Source: Phytophthora hibernalis
Lineage: Eukaryota > Oomycota > Peronosporomycetes > Peronosporales > Peronosporaceae
NCBI GenBank assembly: GCA_012656075.1
Contig: JAAKBF010000048.1
Coordinates: forward strand, 124,001 to 188,000
Reading direction: 5' to 3'
Length of the DNA stretch: 64,000 nucleotides
Shown here: piece after piece, positions 22,212 through 34,400 of the stretch
Position numbering within the stretch: position 1 is the first letter of the stretch
Layout of the letters: each line of letters starts with the position of its first letter
Translations under genes and position numbers: made by a program
Notes under the pieces: generated by a model
The model's database searches: none
What the model was told of the DNA's origin: nothing
Seen by the model: only the letters and a program-made list of their open reading frames with translations

Positions 22212-23592
22212 ATATGCCTCGAGGGAGATATACCAACTGGGGGATAAATCAGGATCTGAGCGAAGAGTCGCCGAGAGGTAGGCAAACAGCTCGACACCAA
22301 TGGACGGAGCTGAGCGAAGAGTAGCAGGGAGATCTGTAACGACTCCATTTCATTAGATATTTGTAAAGGACCGATAGAAGACCATAGGGAAGAGCCTGAA
22401 GGGTCTCTCCGAAGATATAGAGATAACAATCAGTGCAGAATCTTCTAAGTCCAAGAACAGCGTACACTTTTCCGGTAAGTCCCTGCGTGGGCGGGATTAC
22501 GTCTGCCGTCGTTCCCCGAGAGGCATAGCTTGTAGGGGGCCGTCTGGTAGCGCCCAGAGTTCAAGGTCGGCCCGGGGTGGGCACTTCTCGCTACCAAGCA
22601 AAGACAAGCCTCGTCGATTCGACGAGCCGGTGGGTCTGCACAACCCAGGACACCGTAACCTCCTAGCTGGGCGTAGTCTGCGCCTGGTGACCTGTAAACG
22701 CGCTCGCGCGCTGCTGTCCATCCTTTGGTGGAGGGCACAGGGTTTTGCACGGAGACTGCCCCGCTCAGGCGAGTCTCTGGAGGGTTTGGAGCTTGGTACC
22801 CGTTGGAACAACACTCAACTGAACCCCGGCTGGGGCGAACCGCAAAGGGAACCGACAGGAACCCTGCGCAAGCCCAACATCGCCGACCTGACTCGGCGAA
22901 TTGTTGTGCTGTTGCGTGGAAGCCGAACTAATGACGTTTTCTGTGAATCACAACACCACAATAAACCTATTCCCTTGCTACATTTCGGACATGATTGCTT
23001 GCTATATAGGAGCTATCTCTATTTCGGACTCCTATCTCGGGGTAGGAGACCTCAACTTTGCGATGAAAACCACAACTTTCTAAAAGAATACAAATGGTAG
23101 CCTACAATACCTATTAATAATGATCGATGTTAGATTAACACAGCCGGTTTGGTCCTTCGTACCTAAGAGCGCATAATAGTCACCGTGTCAGTCACCTCCT
23201 CCGTGGTAGCAGAGGACAAAGACACAGAAAGCACAAACCAGGAATATATTATGCGAGCCGACTAGTGCTTTCGACTTCAAAAAGCTAAATCGGACAAAAC
23301 AACACTCAGAGTATCTCATCGACTTCGACATGACATCAAGCAACGCTATCTATTTCCTGGGAACGAGTACGAGTAAAGCATTTTGTCCAGCATTGAATCG
23401 TCGACCGCAAGTACTATTTAGTCTTAGGTACTATATCTTTGTGCCCTCTGCTCCTGGTACTCTTCGAGACGAAGAAAGCAACGTCCTCGTAGGAGCTGGA
23501 GCACTGGTATGGGCCTTCGCGACTTCGTCTCTTCGCAGGCAAAGCCAAACCAGCAGTATTTACGCATATGGCGTCTGCTTCTTCAATAGCGT
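22212..23592. other. No recognisable gene
   Basis: Several frames of 60-156 codons overlap on both strands between 22250 and 23100, with no recognisable domain and no consistent coding pattern. The GC-rich part (22480-22900) and AT-rich part (22930-23330) look like different insertions. I see nothing to name. Confidence 0.35.
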
Positions 23593-23772
23593 GGTCCTGA
23601 GGATCTGGTACTCCGTCAATGCGACTCTCAATTATTGGCACTTCGTCGCTGTGACTCTCACTTGGTGGCACCTCGTCTCCATGACTCTCGATTGATGGCA
23701 CTCTGTCGAGGTGACTTTCGAGTGTTGGCATTCTGTCATTGTGACTTCCGATGATTGGCACCCCGTAAGTGT
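23593..23772. repeat. 30-base coding-type minisatellite
   Basis: Six head-to-tail 30-base units (23593, 23623, 23653, 23683, 23713 and 23743 onward), each close to GACTCTC..TTGGTGGCAC. The length is a multiple of three. On the reverse strand the units read as a 10-residue repeat of the type VPSIESHGDE without stops. It sits in the disordered tail of the Mutator remnant that follows. Confidence 0.85.
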
Positions 23773-24330
23773 GGCTTTCGCTTGGTCATTGTGACCTCGT
23801 TCAGAACCTTGAGCTTTTCCTTTGGCAGCTTCGAGCGTTGGAGGAGCATCATCGTCGGTGGGACTCATGACCACATCGCTTGCTGGCACCTGTTAATATA
23901 ACTGAAAGAGTGGGTCCACCTATGACAATCAGTCGGACCGCACCACAGTTTCAGATCCAAACGGAGCATCATTACCAACTATAATCTCCTCAAAGCGCTA
24001 TAAAGCCACCAGAACCTTTGTGAAAACAGGTGTACCGATACGACTCATGACGTCAGCTATACGCGTCGCAACATCGTGAGATACCCGAAATTTGTCCGTG
24101 CCATTCAGAACCTTGTGTCGGAACGCCGTTATCGAAGCATCGTTCACTCGAAACGAGCTGCACCCAGCCGGGGTCGTCCGCGTTAATTGGAATGTTCAGT
24201 GGGCGTGCTAAACTCCATCACGGGTGGATATGCTTCTCCGGAATTGCTCTCTTGTTCGAAACCAGTCGCCAATAGATGACATGGCGGCAAGGTAGCACCT
24301 CCGTCCTCATGAAAGTACAGGAGTGTTCAT
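23632..24330 (-). pseudogene. Mutator-like transposase C-terminal fragment (SWIM finger and tail)
   Basis: On the reverse strand, TEVLPCRHVIYWRLVSN (near 24270-24320) is a SWIM-type zinc-finger end. DKFRVSHDVATRIADVM then GTPVFTKVLVAL (about 24000-24110) matches the region after the finger in related elements (KFREANHLATSICDSM at 25450). A stop and frame changes follow, then a low-complexity tail (MPASDVVMSPTDDDAPPTLE) that carries the 30-base repeat. No N-terminal or catalytic part is attached. Confidence 0.6.
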
Positions 24331-24446
24331 CTACTAAAAGCAAACAATCAATAAACACGTCAGATTAGAGGTACTGGGTTTGCCTTTCTTGATATCATCT
24401 TACCCTTTGAGAAAGGATAGGAATGCTCTCCATGTTCACCTCAAAG

Positions 24447-24921
24447 TCAGTGTGCTAGCGAACACAATATCGCGGCGGGACATCCACCGAAAAATCCACC
24501 GTTGACACCCAGGCACGAACCTTGTCTATGATGTTCAGTACCCCCGCCGCTTTGTGCCATAACTTCATTGACGCTAATGTAGTCGTAGCAATAATACCAA
24601 GCCCTAGAAACGCAACAGCGGCCTTCGTTTCTGATAAACCCGAGTGCTGGCTCTGGAGGGTGGATATCTTCTTTGATGCTCTCACGAGAAGGTCTTTGGC
24701 CAGATTGCGTGAGATTTCCGACGGGCCTAATAACGCCTTGCCAGGGGGAGCTTGTCAATCCGGTGGGCTACAAGGGGTTTCATTTTGGTCTGAAATACAA
24801 ACGAATTGAATTTCTTGAGATCGTCTGCGGATGTAGCGTAGGTTGCTTCGTGCGTGAGGAGGTCCGCAATTGACGAAATGTTCAGATGCTTGTCGTGCAG
24901 CTCCGAATCATCGCTCGCCAT
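24447..24921 (-). other. Unrecognised reverse-strand coding remnant
   Basis: Two overlapping frames could form one protein: MASDDSELHDKHLNISSIAD at 24921 and, in another frame, SKKISTLQSQHSGLSETKAA to 24455. The second contains a hydrophobic stretch (AAVAFLGLGIIATTTLASM). I do not recognise the family. It lies between two Mutator fragments and may be cargo or debris. Confidence 0.3.
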
Positions 24922-24936
24922 TCGAATTGCTGGATT

Positions 24937-26666
24937 TCATTTTGCCTTTTTGGCATTTGACTTCTGCTTCGGGCGCCCGCGAGCTTTGACCGGGGTTACG
25001 ATCTCAAACCCAACATCCTCTGTAAATAGAGGCTCAGTGATCAGCATTTGAGTCCCAACCGTTAGAGATTGCTCCACCGACTGCACCGACTGCACCGATA
25101 GCTCCACCAACTCCACCGATTGCACCGATTGCTCAAACGAAAGATCGACGGTAGACGACGCCTTCATGGTCAACGGAGACGGCTGCGATGTATCAGTACA
25201 AGAAATCAACTGCTGAGTTGTATCGTCCGGCTCACTGGTGTTGTCGTCATTGTTGTCGGCATGGTCGGCCCCGTCCAACTTCCATGGGTTCCCACCGTCG
25301 ATTTGTATGGCAGAAAGCTCGTTAAACCGCTTTGTTGTGATGAGGGTGGTCACTTTCGCCAATGCATTCATCGCTACGCGAAACTCGGACATTCCCAAAC
25401 TGTTCATTGAGTCACATATACTCGTGGCTAGATGGTTAGCCTCACGAAATTTTCGATTGGAATCCCAGGGAGTTCTTGACCCGGTCGAAACGACGCTCAC
25501 AGCAAAAGAATTCGGCGAAATCTCCACGGGGATTGAGAGTCGTTAATAGTTGCTAAGATCCAACGCCGATTGAGAAGCTGGGTAGGTATAATCGTCTCCA
25601 TTCCCAGGCTTTTTCAGATGTAGAACACACGTGGAATTTCAGGATACTCTTTGCTTTTGCCCCAGCCTTCCGAATCGAGTCAACCATATCCATGGAACTT
25701 CTGTCCACTGCCATTCGGTTAGCTGCATACTGTTTATAAATCCGCAAGCCATGTGCGTGATTGTGCTTGAAAATGTCTTGCTCACACAGACCGCAAACTG
25801 GGACGGCGAATTGGTCACTTTGCGAACACATGCATTGATCTAGACATACACACATTTGCACGTTAGCCAGATCCACCAACTACATGATCACCACAATTAC
25901 CACAGACTACCACAGACTGATGTGCCCGACTGTAGAAATGATCGCCACAGAATTAAGTGACCGCCTGATGACTACCACAGACTGATGTGCCCGACTCACC
26001 TGTACGTTGCAGTTGATCGGCCGAGCTTACTGCCGTGGTTTGCCTTGTCCGCGATATTTGTACGTGCCACCGTGCGTACAAATTAAGCTTCGCGTACGTC
26101 TCCCACTCGGCTGGGATCAGCGCCGATGATGACCTCTGAGCTGATTTGATTGCCTTGTTTCGGACTGCGACGCTTTTGGAAGATCGTTTGCGAAATATCT
26201 GTAGCGACAAGGGTGAGATAATACACACCAACATAGGAAACATCACCTTCGAATTTACCTGGGACGTCTGCTTCTGATAGATGTCCAGATATGCGTGAAA
26301 ATCTTGCCACGACACAAATTGTGTTTGCTTGAGGTCAGGGCACCGCACTTTGTGGCATTCGTCGGCACCAGGACCCTCACCCGACCTACTTCCGGGACCT
26401 GGAAGCTTCGCTTGAGTCTCCCATGCACCAACTGGAGCCACCTGACTCGCTAGAGACTGTGTCTCCCTTCGATTCGGCTTCCCAGCTGGCGTCTGATTCT
26501 TGGTTGTCTTCGTCGTCGCCTGAGACGTGGTCGTCGCCCCCGTCGTCGTCGCCAGCGTCACCCCCGTCATCGTAGCCGGCGGCAAGGACGACCGCTTTCG
26601 CGGTCGCAGCGGACGCTCCATGCTCGACAGGTTTGCTTTCTCAAAATCCCCCTTTGGGTGGCTCAC
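24937..26666 (-). pseudogene. Mutator-like transposase, N- and C-terminal parts without core
   Basis: Starting at 26666, a low-complexity head (PPATMTGVTLATTTGATTTS) leads into the FAR1-like domain QFVSWQDFHAYLDIYQKQTS. A GT-AG intron at 26199-26258 follows, then IFRKRSSKSVAVRN. One frameshift later comes CTHGGTYKYRGQGKPRQ. NHAHGLRIYKQYAANRM and IRKAGAKAKSILKF follow at about 25650-25750. Then, at 25527-24937, comes a C-terminal region with KFREANHLATSICDSM, a QSVQSVELVELSVQSV repeat and the tail ARGRPKQKSNAKKAK. The catalytic core and SWIM finger between them are missing. Confidence 0.7.
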
Positions 26667-26783
26667 ACGGACATGTATACTGCCGTATACGCTGGCATCC
26701 GTTCAAGTTTAGGTTAGGGCCCGGAACGTTCCTTGCTTGTTCTGATACTATTGTACACGTATCACTGTCCAGGTTGTCACAAT

Positions 26784-29700
26784 CAGGGTTTGGTAGTAGT
26801 GATAGCAGTGATATTATCTCTACTAATAGTAGTAATATTACTATAGTAGCCGTGTTCGGGCCAATAGCAGTGCTATTTGGAATAGTAGCGAAAAATGACA
26901 ATAGCAGTGATATTATCACTACTATCATTTCCCATCTTCAAGTTGATCGATATCTTGAAAGGGTTCATGAATTAGTGGGTCTCCGCTCTCTCCCTCCTGC
27001 TCGCTTCTTTTGGGATCGCTCATTTCTCGATTCCCAGCCCTCAAAACAGCTCGATGAGGTGCGCGAAGCTTGATTGCTCTTGGGAGACTTGTCGGAGACC
27101 TCTCCGTGCAGCGTGTGCGGTCGTCCGGTGCACCACTTGTGCAGCAATGAGCTATGCACGAAAGCAGAGCTCTCTAAACGGTTCGTGGTCTCATCTCGCC
27201 TCTATTGTCCTAACTAATTAGCTGTATGTGAAGATTCTGCAGTCACACCTGCGTCGTCAAGTTCTTCGGCGCAGAAAGCGACTCCCAGGACCTCACACCG
27301 AGCAGCACGTCCGGCATATCGCAGTCCAGCACAACCACGGTGGTAGATCTCGCGCAACGAAAGGAGGACGACGACGAGGAAGAGGAAAAGGAGCCAGAGG
27401 TCACCACGATCAGCTTCCCTAATCACATTGTCCACCCCCTGCGAACTCGACCGACCCGATATGGACGTTGATTCATCAACTCGGCGAAGCGGTCACATAA
27501 AAGCAAGGCTTTTGTCTGTTGTGCGCTGAGACAAAAGCCAGGAGAGACTCTCTATGTCGTGCCAAGAACTCGACAAATGCCAAGACGCAGTTGGTGGCCA
27601 GCCACAAAGACCACCCGATGGCTATCCAAGAGCAGCAGCGTAGACTAATGCGGGCCGATCAATACATGGTGCAGGTAGACACTAGGACCGACGTGAAGCG
27701 TCAGGCCTCGAGTGAGTCCAAGACGCTCGAAGAAAGTCCATAAAGCGTAAAAACCCGGGTGGAAAGCTCCTTTGACCCATGAACAGATCTGAGGCCATGG
27801 TTGATCCGTGATGGCCTGCCGCACAACATCGTGACGACACCAGCCTTTCGTGATTTTCTCGTCGGAGTCACCGGCGACCCGAACGTGACCGTACCAGCCG
27901 CCAAGACCTACAACGACATACTTGACAATCACTACGATAAATTCGCGAAAGACGCCTCCGAATTGTTCGTCGAGGAGTTCCAAAAGCTGGATGAAACCCC
28001 ATTTATGATAGTGGAGCACGATTTGTGGACAAATAGCACCAAGAATGGCACCGTAGGTGCTTCCAGCAGCTATATCGCCCACGAATGGCATCCTCGGCGA
28101 TTCGCTCTTCTCGCGGAGGTAAAAAACGACGGACATAGTTCTGAGGAGGTAGCAGTTGAAGACCCACTATGGTTTAGAAGTTCGCAAGATGGTCAGCTTC
28201 ACTATCTCGGATACGGCGGCCGCAGCCCGAAAGGTTTCCAGGCAGTTCGACTTTACAAACTGAATGTGCGATGCACGTACTGAGCCTTTGTATCGGCTAC
28301 GGTATCGGTCTCAAAGAGAATGTGCGCAACGAATATAAGAAAGACCCAAGGACAGATCTCTGTCAAAAAAGGGTAGTAGTGACCGATGGTGGCGCATTCC
28401 CAGAGGGGGCGCAGTTATCCGAAAGCTGCGCAACCTCAATAACTTCTTCGCATCGAGCAAATCGCCGGAGCGTATTGCTCGGCTTCGCGACGTTCAGAAA
28501 TTCAACAAACTGCCTCAATTAGCAGCCCTGATCGACATCGACGTCTGAGTTGCATATACAATCAAGTTATTCCGGCGCTCGATTATCAACTATCCTGCAT
28601 TTCAGGCGTTCTTCCATAACGCAAAAGAATCAAAAGGCGGGAAGAACGTATTTACCTGTATTACGCGTGCAGAATGGGAGCTGTGTCGCGAGAGCCATTC
28701 AATCGGTAGGTTGAAAACTTGTACGAATTCATACGGGCGGAGGCCACGCGCAGCAGCACGTACATAGTCGACGATAGAATGGTTGCAGATTGAGACTCCA
28801 CGAGAAATAATTCCGCTATACGCTGAATCACAGCCTCCATTTGAACCACTCGATACAAATGAGGTGAACTTCCCAAGAGTGCAAATGATGAAGCCGGATT
28901 TATCGGAGCTAGGCCACTGCTGCATTAATCGCACACTTCATCAGATTGCCCAGCGGCTACCATTGCCGTCTGTGTCAATGGGCATGGATTTGCTTCATGA
29001 CCCACGAACAATGACAGCTGCCAAAATCTATCTGCGCATTCCCGACACTTCAGAATCACACACCGATTACATTCTGGAAGAGACTAAGGCGCTTCTGCGC
29101 GTAGAACACCGTGTGTTCTACAAAGGGTTATATGCAAACGTCGATCAAGGAGACGGTTGTGTAGCTTCTGCGTCGAGCTCACCACGGGGGAATGCAATAG
29201 CAGCTCGAACACTGAGGGCGATTTAGTGGTGAGGAGGTATCGCAGCCGGCTGAGGAGAGCACTGCTGATGCGACTCTGAACGCGAAGGCGGATGCCGTTT
29301 TGGACGAATGGCGCAGTCTTAGAGTGGATTGGGCTGAGGTACCGAAGAAACAGTATCCAAGTAAGGACGAGTTCGAAAGAGTGTTGGCCAAGCTGAGCGT
29401 GCGCGACAGAAAAAGAAACGTCCGGGTGTGGAACGTCGAGCAGTTATGCGGACATATAGATGTATGCCGCTGGTTTGCAGAGGTCGGCCAGGAAAATTAT
29501 CCCTCGATTTCGAAACTTGCACGCGTCTGGCTGGGACGCGGTAGCTCGACAGCCTTTCAAGAACGCGTGTTCTCAACCGGATCATTTGTGATGAGCTCTT
29601 TGCGCACACGGACAGATAACGAGCGAGCTCAAAGGCAACTGATATTGCGGCACAATCGCCTTGAGCTCAGGCGCTTAGAGGAAATCGAGCGTCATATATG

Positions 29701-30077
29701 GTAGACGCCGATTTTGTCCCATGCGAGTGCTTTAGTAGTGCTATAGCACTACTATAGCACTCGCGAAAAAGGTCAAAATAGCAATATCAATAGTAGACCT
29801 GATTCTCAAAAATTGGGATAGTAATAGCAGTATCACTACCCGAAATTATCACTACTACAGTGGTTACCGTAATTAATCTCACTCACATTAATTCTTGTAA
29901 GGATTTTGAACGGGCGTCCTGGTCTTGATTCTCAACCAATTATATTGTTCCTGCAGTCGTCTAATTCGTGGAAAACACGCTGTGGTCTTCATTTTCAGCC
30001 AAACGTTCTAGTTTACGAAAACCTATCCCTAGGTGTCATTATTTGCGAACATACACTAATTACGGTAACAAACCCTG
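26784..30077. mobile_element. hAT transposon with intact ends
   Basis: The left end is CAGGGTTTGGTAGTAG (26784) and the right end reads CAAACCCTG (30069-30077), giving an inverted CAGGGTTTG terminus. Exactly the same 8 bases, GTCACAAT, flank it at 26776-26783 and 30078-30085, the target duplication length of hAT elements. Length is 3,294 bases. Both subterminal regions (26790-26935 and 29715-29870) are packed with repeats of AGTAGTGATAGCAGTGATAT type in both orientations, as expected for hAT transposase-binding regions. The interior holds a decayed transposase. Confidence 0.92.
27085..29704 (+). pseudogene. hAT transposase, frameshifted
   Basis: The pieces read in order on the plus strand. 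A BED-type-like finger (CSVCGRPVHHLCSNELC, about 27105-27160) comes first, then a low-complexity linker. The 27801-28283 frame holds IRDGLPHNIVTTPAFRDFL and PFMIVEHDLWTNS, the entry to the catalytic fold. Next come VVTDGGAFPEGAQL, NNFFASSKSPERIARL and TIKLFRRSIINYPAF in shifting frames (28370-28610). At 28783 the frame IETPREIIPLYAESQPPFEP follows. The C terminus (29300-29704) is the dimerisation region: YPSISKLARVWLG, STAFQERVFSTGSFVMSS. At least five stops or frameshifts separate these. The ends look mobile but the protein does not. Confidence 0.82.
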
Positions 30078-30085
30078 GTCACAAT

Positions 30086-31400
30086 CAGGGATTGATGATA
30101 GTCATTTGATTTTGGATGACTGATATCCCCAGAAAACTATTTTTATTTTGAGAGTGAGTATTGTGACCAGGGATTGATAGTCAAATGGCATATTAATGTT
30201 TGAATATTTTCGAATATTCGAATGAATGTGAATATTCATATTTGATCTGGTTCGACCATATACATGTAATAACTCGAATGAGGTCGACGGGCGGAGGTCA
30301 TATTAATATATTTGAATACAAATGAATATTTATTGGTGTCTGACACACAAACTGCACGCTTGAGATATCAAGCCTATAACAACGCTTCCTTTCGGGTTTC
30401 CTTTCCAGTGTTCTCGTTTCCGCTGCTGCTTCCACTTATTTTAGAAGAAGCCGCAGCGATGTAATGTGCTCAAGTCCCAGAGCTCGATGTCATGGAGGAG
30501 TGCGTCGAACAAAATGTATCGTTTGTGCATCGGAATGACGTGCGACTATCTGCTAAGTAAGGCTTTGTATCTTACCTCAGTAATGCAAGGGTGCGCTTTC
30601 ATTTCTTGCTTTGTTTGAACAACTTTTGCGGCGAAAACTGCTCCAAACGGTAAACGAACTCAAAATCAAAGACAAGAGAAAACAGCGAGCACGAAACCTT
30701 TTGGTTGACAAGAACGGCATACCGGATTTAGGCTAGAGCAGACTAAGCCTATGACTTTAATTACACTAGAACACTTATATTTCCGATCACCGCCGAAGTA
30801 TGAATAAATGGCGGGTTCTTACAAATAACGTACTCTTTCCTGACGTGCGGCATCGTAGGGGGCAATCGAGCATCTCATTGTGAAATATGAGCCGAGGCTT
30901 GAAGTGCACTGCGAAGAAGTGCTCTGAGAGACTAGCCCTGAGGGATGTGGTGGGCGGGTTACGAGCTACGAGCTGGTCGCTGGACTCTCGATGCTGCTCG
31001 GCCTGTTCTGTCTGTACCTGCACTGCATAAATGACTCTCGCTATCTAGGTTTCTTCGACGAGCAGCAGATGCTAACTTCGTCCAGGTATTCTTGTCTGCT
31101 TGGCTTGTTGTATCGTTAGTCGTCTGAACTTTTCACTTGTCCTGTACTCTGCCTTCTCAGGGAACCGGAGTATCCCGTTTACTGCGCTTATCTTTGCTGT
31201 ACTTCATTGCGCTGCGTCCGAATACTTCACAGTTCTTCGATGTAGCCATCTTAACATATCCCCTGAAATGCACTAAGTACGATTGAATGCGGGTATTAAT
31301 ACGTTCAAATATGAATATTCATATTCGACTCTGAAAGCAATATGAATAATTTGGGTTTGAAGAGCTTATGGAAACATGACAAGAGGAAAATCTACCTGTG
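30086..31400. other. AT-rich sequence with repeated hAT-like ends
   Basis: CAGGGATTGAT at 30086 recurs at 30171, both next to an ACAAT/ATTGT flank, resembling hAT termini without partners. Palindromic GAATATTC-type tracts occur at 30196-30330 and again at 31300-31350. The 1 kb between has weak open frames (for example 30787-31023, reverse) but nothing recognisable. Possibly a worn element bounded by the AT-rich tracts. Confidence 0.4.
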
Positions 31401-34400
31401 TTACTTCTTCTGGTGGTTGACGAAGCGCAGCGCGAGGAGTGCGAGGAATCGCAGCACCAGGATCATGATGAAGTTAATCAGCATGTAGTGGTGAATGTCT
31501 TCGTGTCGGATACTGAAGACTTTGTCGAGGTAAGCGCGAATGGGGATACTTCCGACGGACTGTGGAGCATTCTGGAGAATCTGGCAGCCACTCGGAAACA
31601 GTGTCATATCGAGTGAGGTCCCGTTTTGCAGCGACTCGATCACCTGCGTGTAGTCGTCGTCCGAACAATTACCGAAGAGCAGAGCGGCGAACAACATGAA
31701 CGAGTAGCGCTGGGGAGTGAGGTCGAACAGCCACTTGTAGCCGTGTGGGATAGTGCTGGCCGGAGGGTTGAATCCCATAAACAGCACAAAGATGGAGTTG
31801 AAGAGCACACCCAGCAATGCGGCGACCTCCACGCTTGGCATCGCGAATGACAGCAGCTGACCCAAGTAGATCTGGCACAACACGTGCAGCGTGAGGTTAA
31901 GCCAGTAGAAACTCATGTCACCGACATCCGTGAAACCTGCAAGAGGTAAGCAGATGACAGTGAAGAGAAGACTCGACACGACCACGTACGGGATCTCGGT
32001 CAGCGTGAAGCCGAGGAAATACCAGAAGGAGTTGTAAGTCTGCGATGCGCGCTCGCGGTAGAACGGCGCACGCTCCTCCGAAGTCACCGGCACAGCACTG
32101 TTGAGTGACACGATGCCTAGGAATGCTGTCGTGCAGAAGATCATGCCGAGTCCGCTGTTCACCTCCTGGTACGACGTATACCCGGAACCAACGAACACTA
32201 GTCCGAAGAGGAAACCCATGAAGGTGTAGACCACCATTCGCGTCCAGTTATATGTCGGCATGCGCCAATACATGCGGAAGAAGCGCTGCATCACCATGTA
32301 TGCCTGTGTGAAGTTGCTGGCTGCGCGTTTGTTAGTAAAGGATAGTTGATCCTGACCGGACACGGGGATCGTCAACCCCTCTCTGCTCATGTTCTCGTCC
32401 GCAATAGCCTTGATTTTGCTGGACTGGAATGCTTCTGCGAAATCAACATCGATATTCACCGAGTGATCGACGCCAGCACCGATCACCTCCAGCATCCACG
32501 TAGCAGGGTTGTATCCGTCAGGGATTCTAGGCACCCCTGGGAAGCTCTCGAAGTAGGCAACGATGTCACGGCATTGATCACCCACATCGCCGAAGAAAAC
32601 GGTCTCCCCACCTTTCTTGAGCAGCAGCAGACTGTCGAAGAGAGTGAAGACCTCGGTAGACGGCTGATGGATCGTGCACAGGATGGTGCGACCCGTGTTC
32701 GCCACTTTGCGCACCCGTCCATGATGACCTTGGCAGCGCGTGCGTCCAGTCCACTGGTAGGTTCGTCGAAGAAGAGCACACTGGGTTGAGCAGCCAACTC
32801 CACTCCAATGGTCAAACGCTTCAGCTGCTCCACCGAGCATCCACGCACGCAGCGGTCGGCGATCGAGTCCAGTTCAAGCAGTTCCAGGCACTCAGTCACC
32901 GAGTCGTACTTCTTCGCGGAAGATATATCGCTGCCCTGACGGAGAAACGCGCTAAACGTGAGTGCCTCCCGGATAGTGGCCGCGTCGGCATGGACGTCCA
33001 TCTGCTCGCAGTATCCCGTGCATCGGCGGATGGCCAAGTCAGTGGCGGGAAGCCATTCAGCAGGATCTCGCCTCGAGCCTTACCACCCGTTTTGCGACCA
33101 GCAATGACATCCATCAGGGTCGTCTTGCCAGCTCCAGTCGCACCCATGAGAGCTGTCATTTTGCCTGGAAGCGCGAATCCTGAGATACCCTTGAGCAGGT
33201 CAATGGATTCGTTCTTTTTTTCGGGTTGGGGACGGTGTACCAGAGCTCCTGGAATGCGACGGTAACTGGAACGAAGTTTTTCTCTCGAGACGCTATAGCC
33301 AACGTAATTTCGCCAGTAGCGGACAGCGGCTTAGCATCTCCAACTGCTTTGGGTGTTGACAACTCGACGTAGTCTGCTGTGGATTTCTTCTTCGGTGCGG
33401 CGAGGTTCGTAGGTGTTTCGATGCGCTTGTACTCCAGTGCACGGAATGCGAGGATCATGAAGAGGAAGTACGTGACGATGTTGAAGATGACGCCGTACAC
33501 AACCCAAGACCGCTCTGTCTGGATGTCGTAGAAGTTCAAGTAGTACTCGCCCATGCTCATCCCGTACCTGATGCAGTAGTTAGTGCCACCTTCGCTCACA
33601 ACGCACTGGTCGAAGTCTTCATGGCGATATTGGCTCACAGCCAAACTACGGAGACCCCACGAGATCGGGTCGATCCAGTAGATCCAGATGAGCCAGTCCG
33701 GTAGTTGTGACCGCGTGACGACGAAGCCCGAGAACAGAATCGCGATCAGCAATGAAACCATCGCTAGTGGTTTAGCCACGTGCACGTCCACAGTGATACA
33801 GGAGATGTAGAAGAAGAAAGCTGAGAAGGCCAGGTTCGTCAGGAACAGCAGCACTTCGAACAAGATGTAAGCTCCTGCAGTCTGCACAAATCCGCACATC
33901 CAGTAGACCAGTGTACCGAACAAGAGGCTCTCAACTAGCGTGATGGGAATCTGACTCACGCTCATAGAGAGAACGTAACTTGATGTGCGGTAGAAATTGG
34001 CGCGGCGCTGTTTGTAGAAGACGTCTCGGGCAGCGAAGTACACGGGCAGCATTGGAGTCTGCACTAGAGCGAGGAACATGACGGAGAAGAAAATGATGCC
34101 CATGACCACCTGGACGTCTTCGAAGTCGAACTGGTAGAAGACGCTGGAGTAGAGCAGCCCCATCAAAAGGAGTAGCACAGCTTTGCCACGCAGAAACGCC
34201 TTGTTTCGTGCTGTAACCATGAGTTGACGCCGCATGAGCGTCAAGGTGCCAGCCCAAAAGGACTGGTGGAACTCTGGTACTGCATCCAACGCCTTTGTGT
34301 GTTCAAGTCGTTCCGGTTCCAGTGGGGTGTACAGCTCAGTGAGTGCTGCGATGTGGATACCAGAGCGAGCAAAGTATTCAGCGAACTCGTTGGGCTCTCG

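Noticed and set aside
21640..23100. Possible LTR retrotransposon with TATA-like sequence near 21650.
   Set aside because: No second LTR copy, primer-binding site or gag/pol reading frame could be found; a 14-base inverted match (TTGTGGTTTTCATC) at 21698 and 23062 is too little.
27801..28283. First impression of a Crinkler-type effector C-terminal domain.
   Set aside because: The wording DGLPHNIVTTPAFRDFL, the hAT dimerisation region downstream, and the CAGGG ends with 8-base duplications show that it is a hAT transposase.
30460..30740. Possible small two-exon gene with a basic end (LLRRKLLQTVNELKIKDKRK).
   Set aside because: The splice sites are arguable and no family is recognisable; the surrounding sequence is transposon-like.
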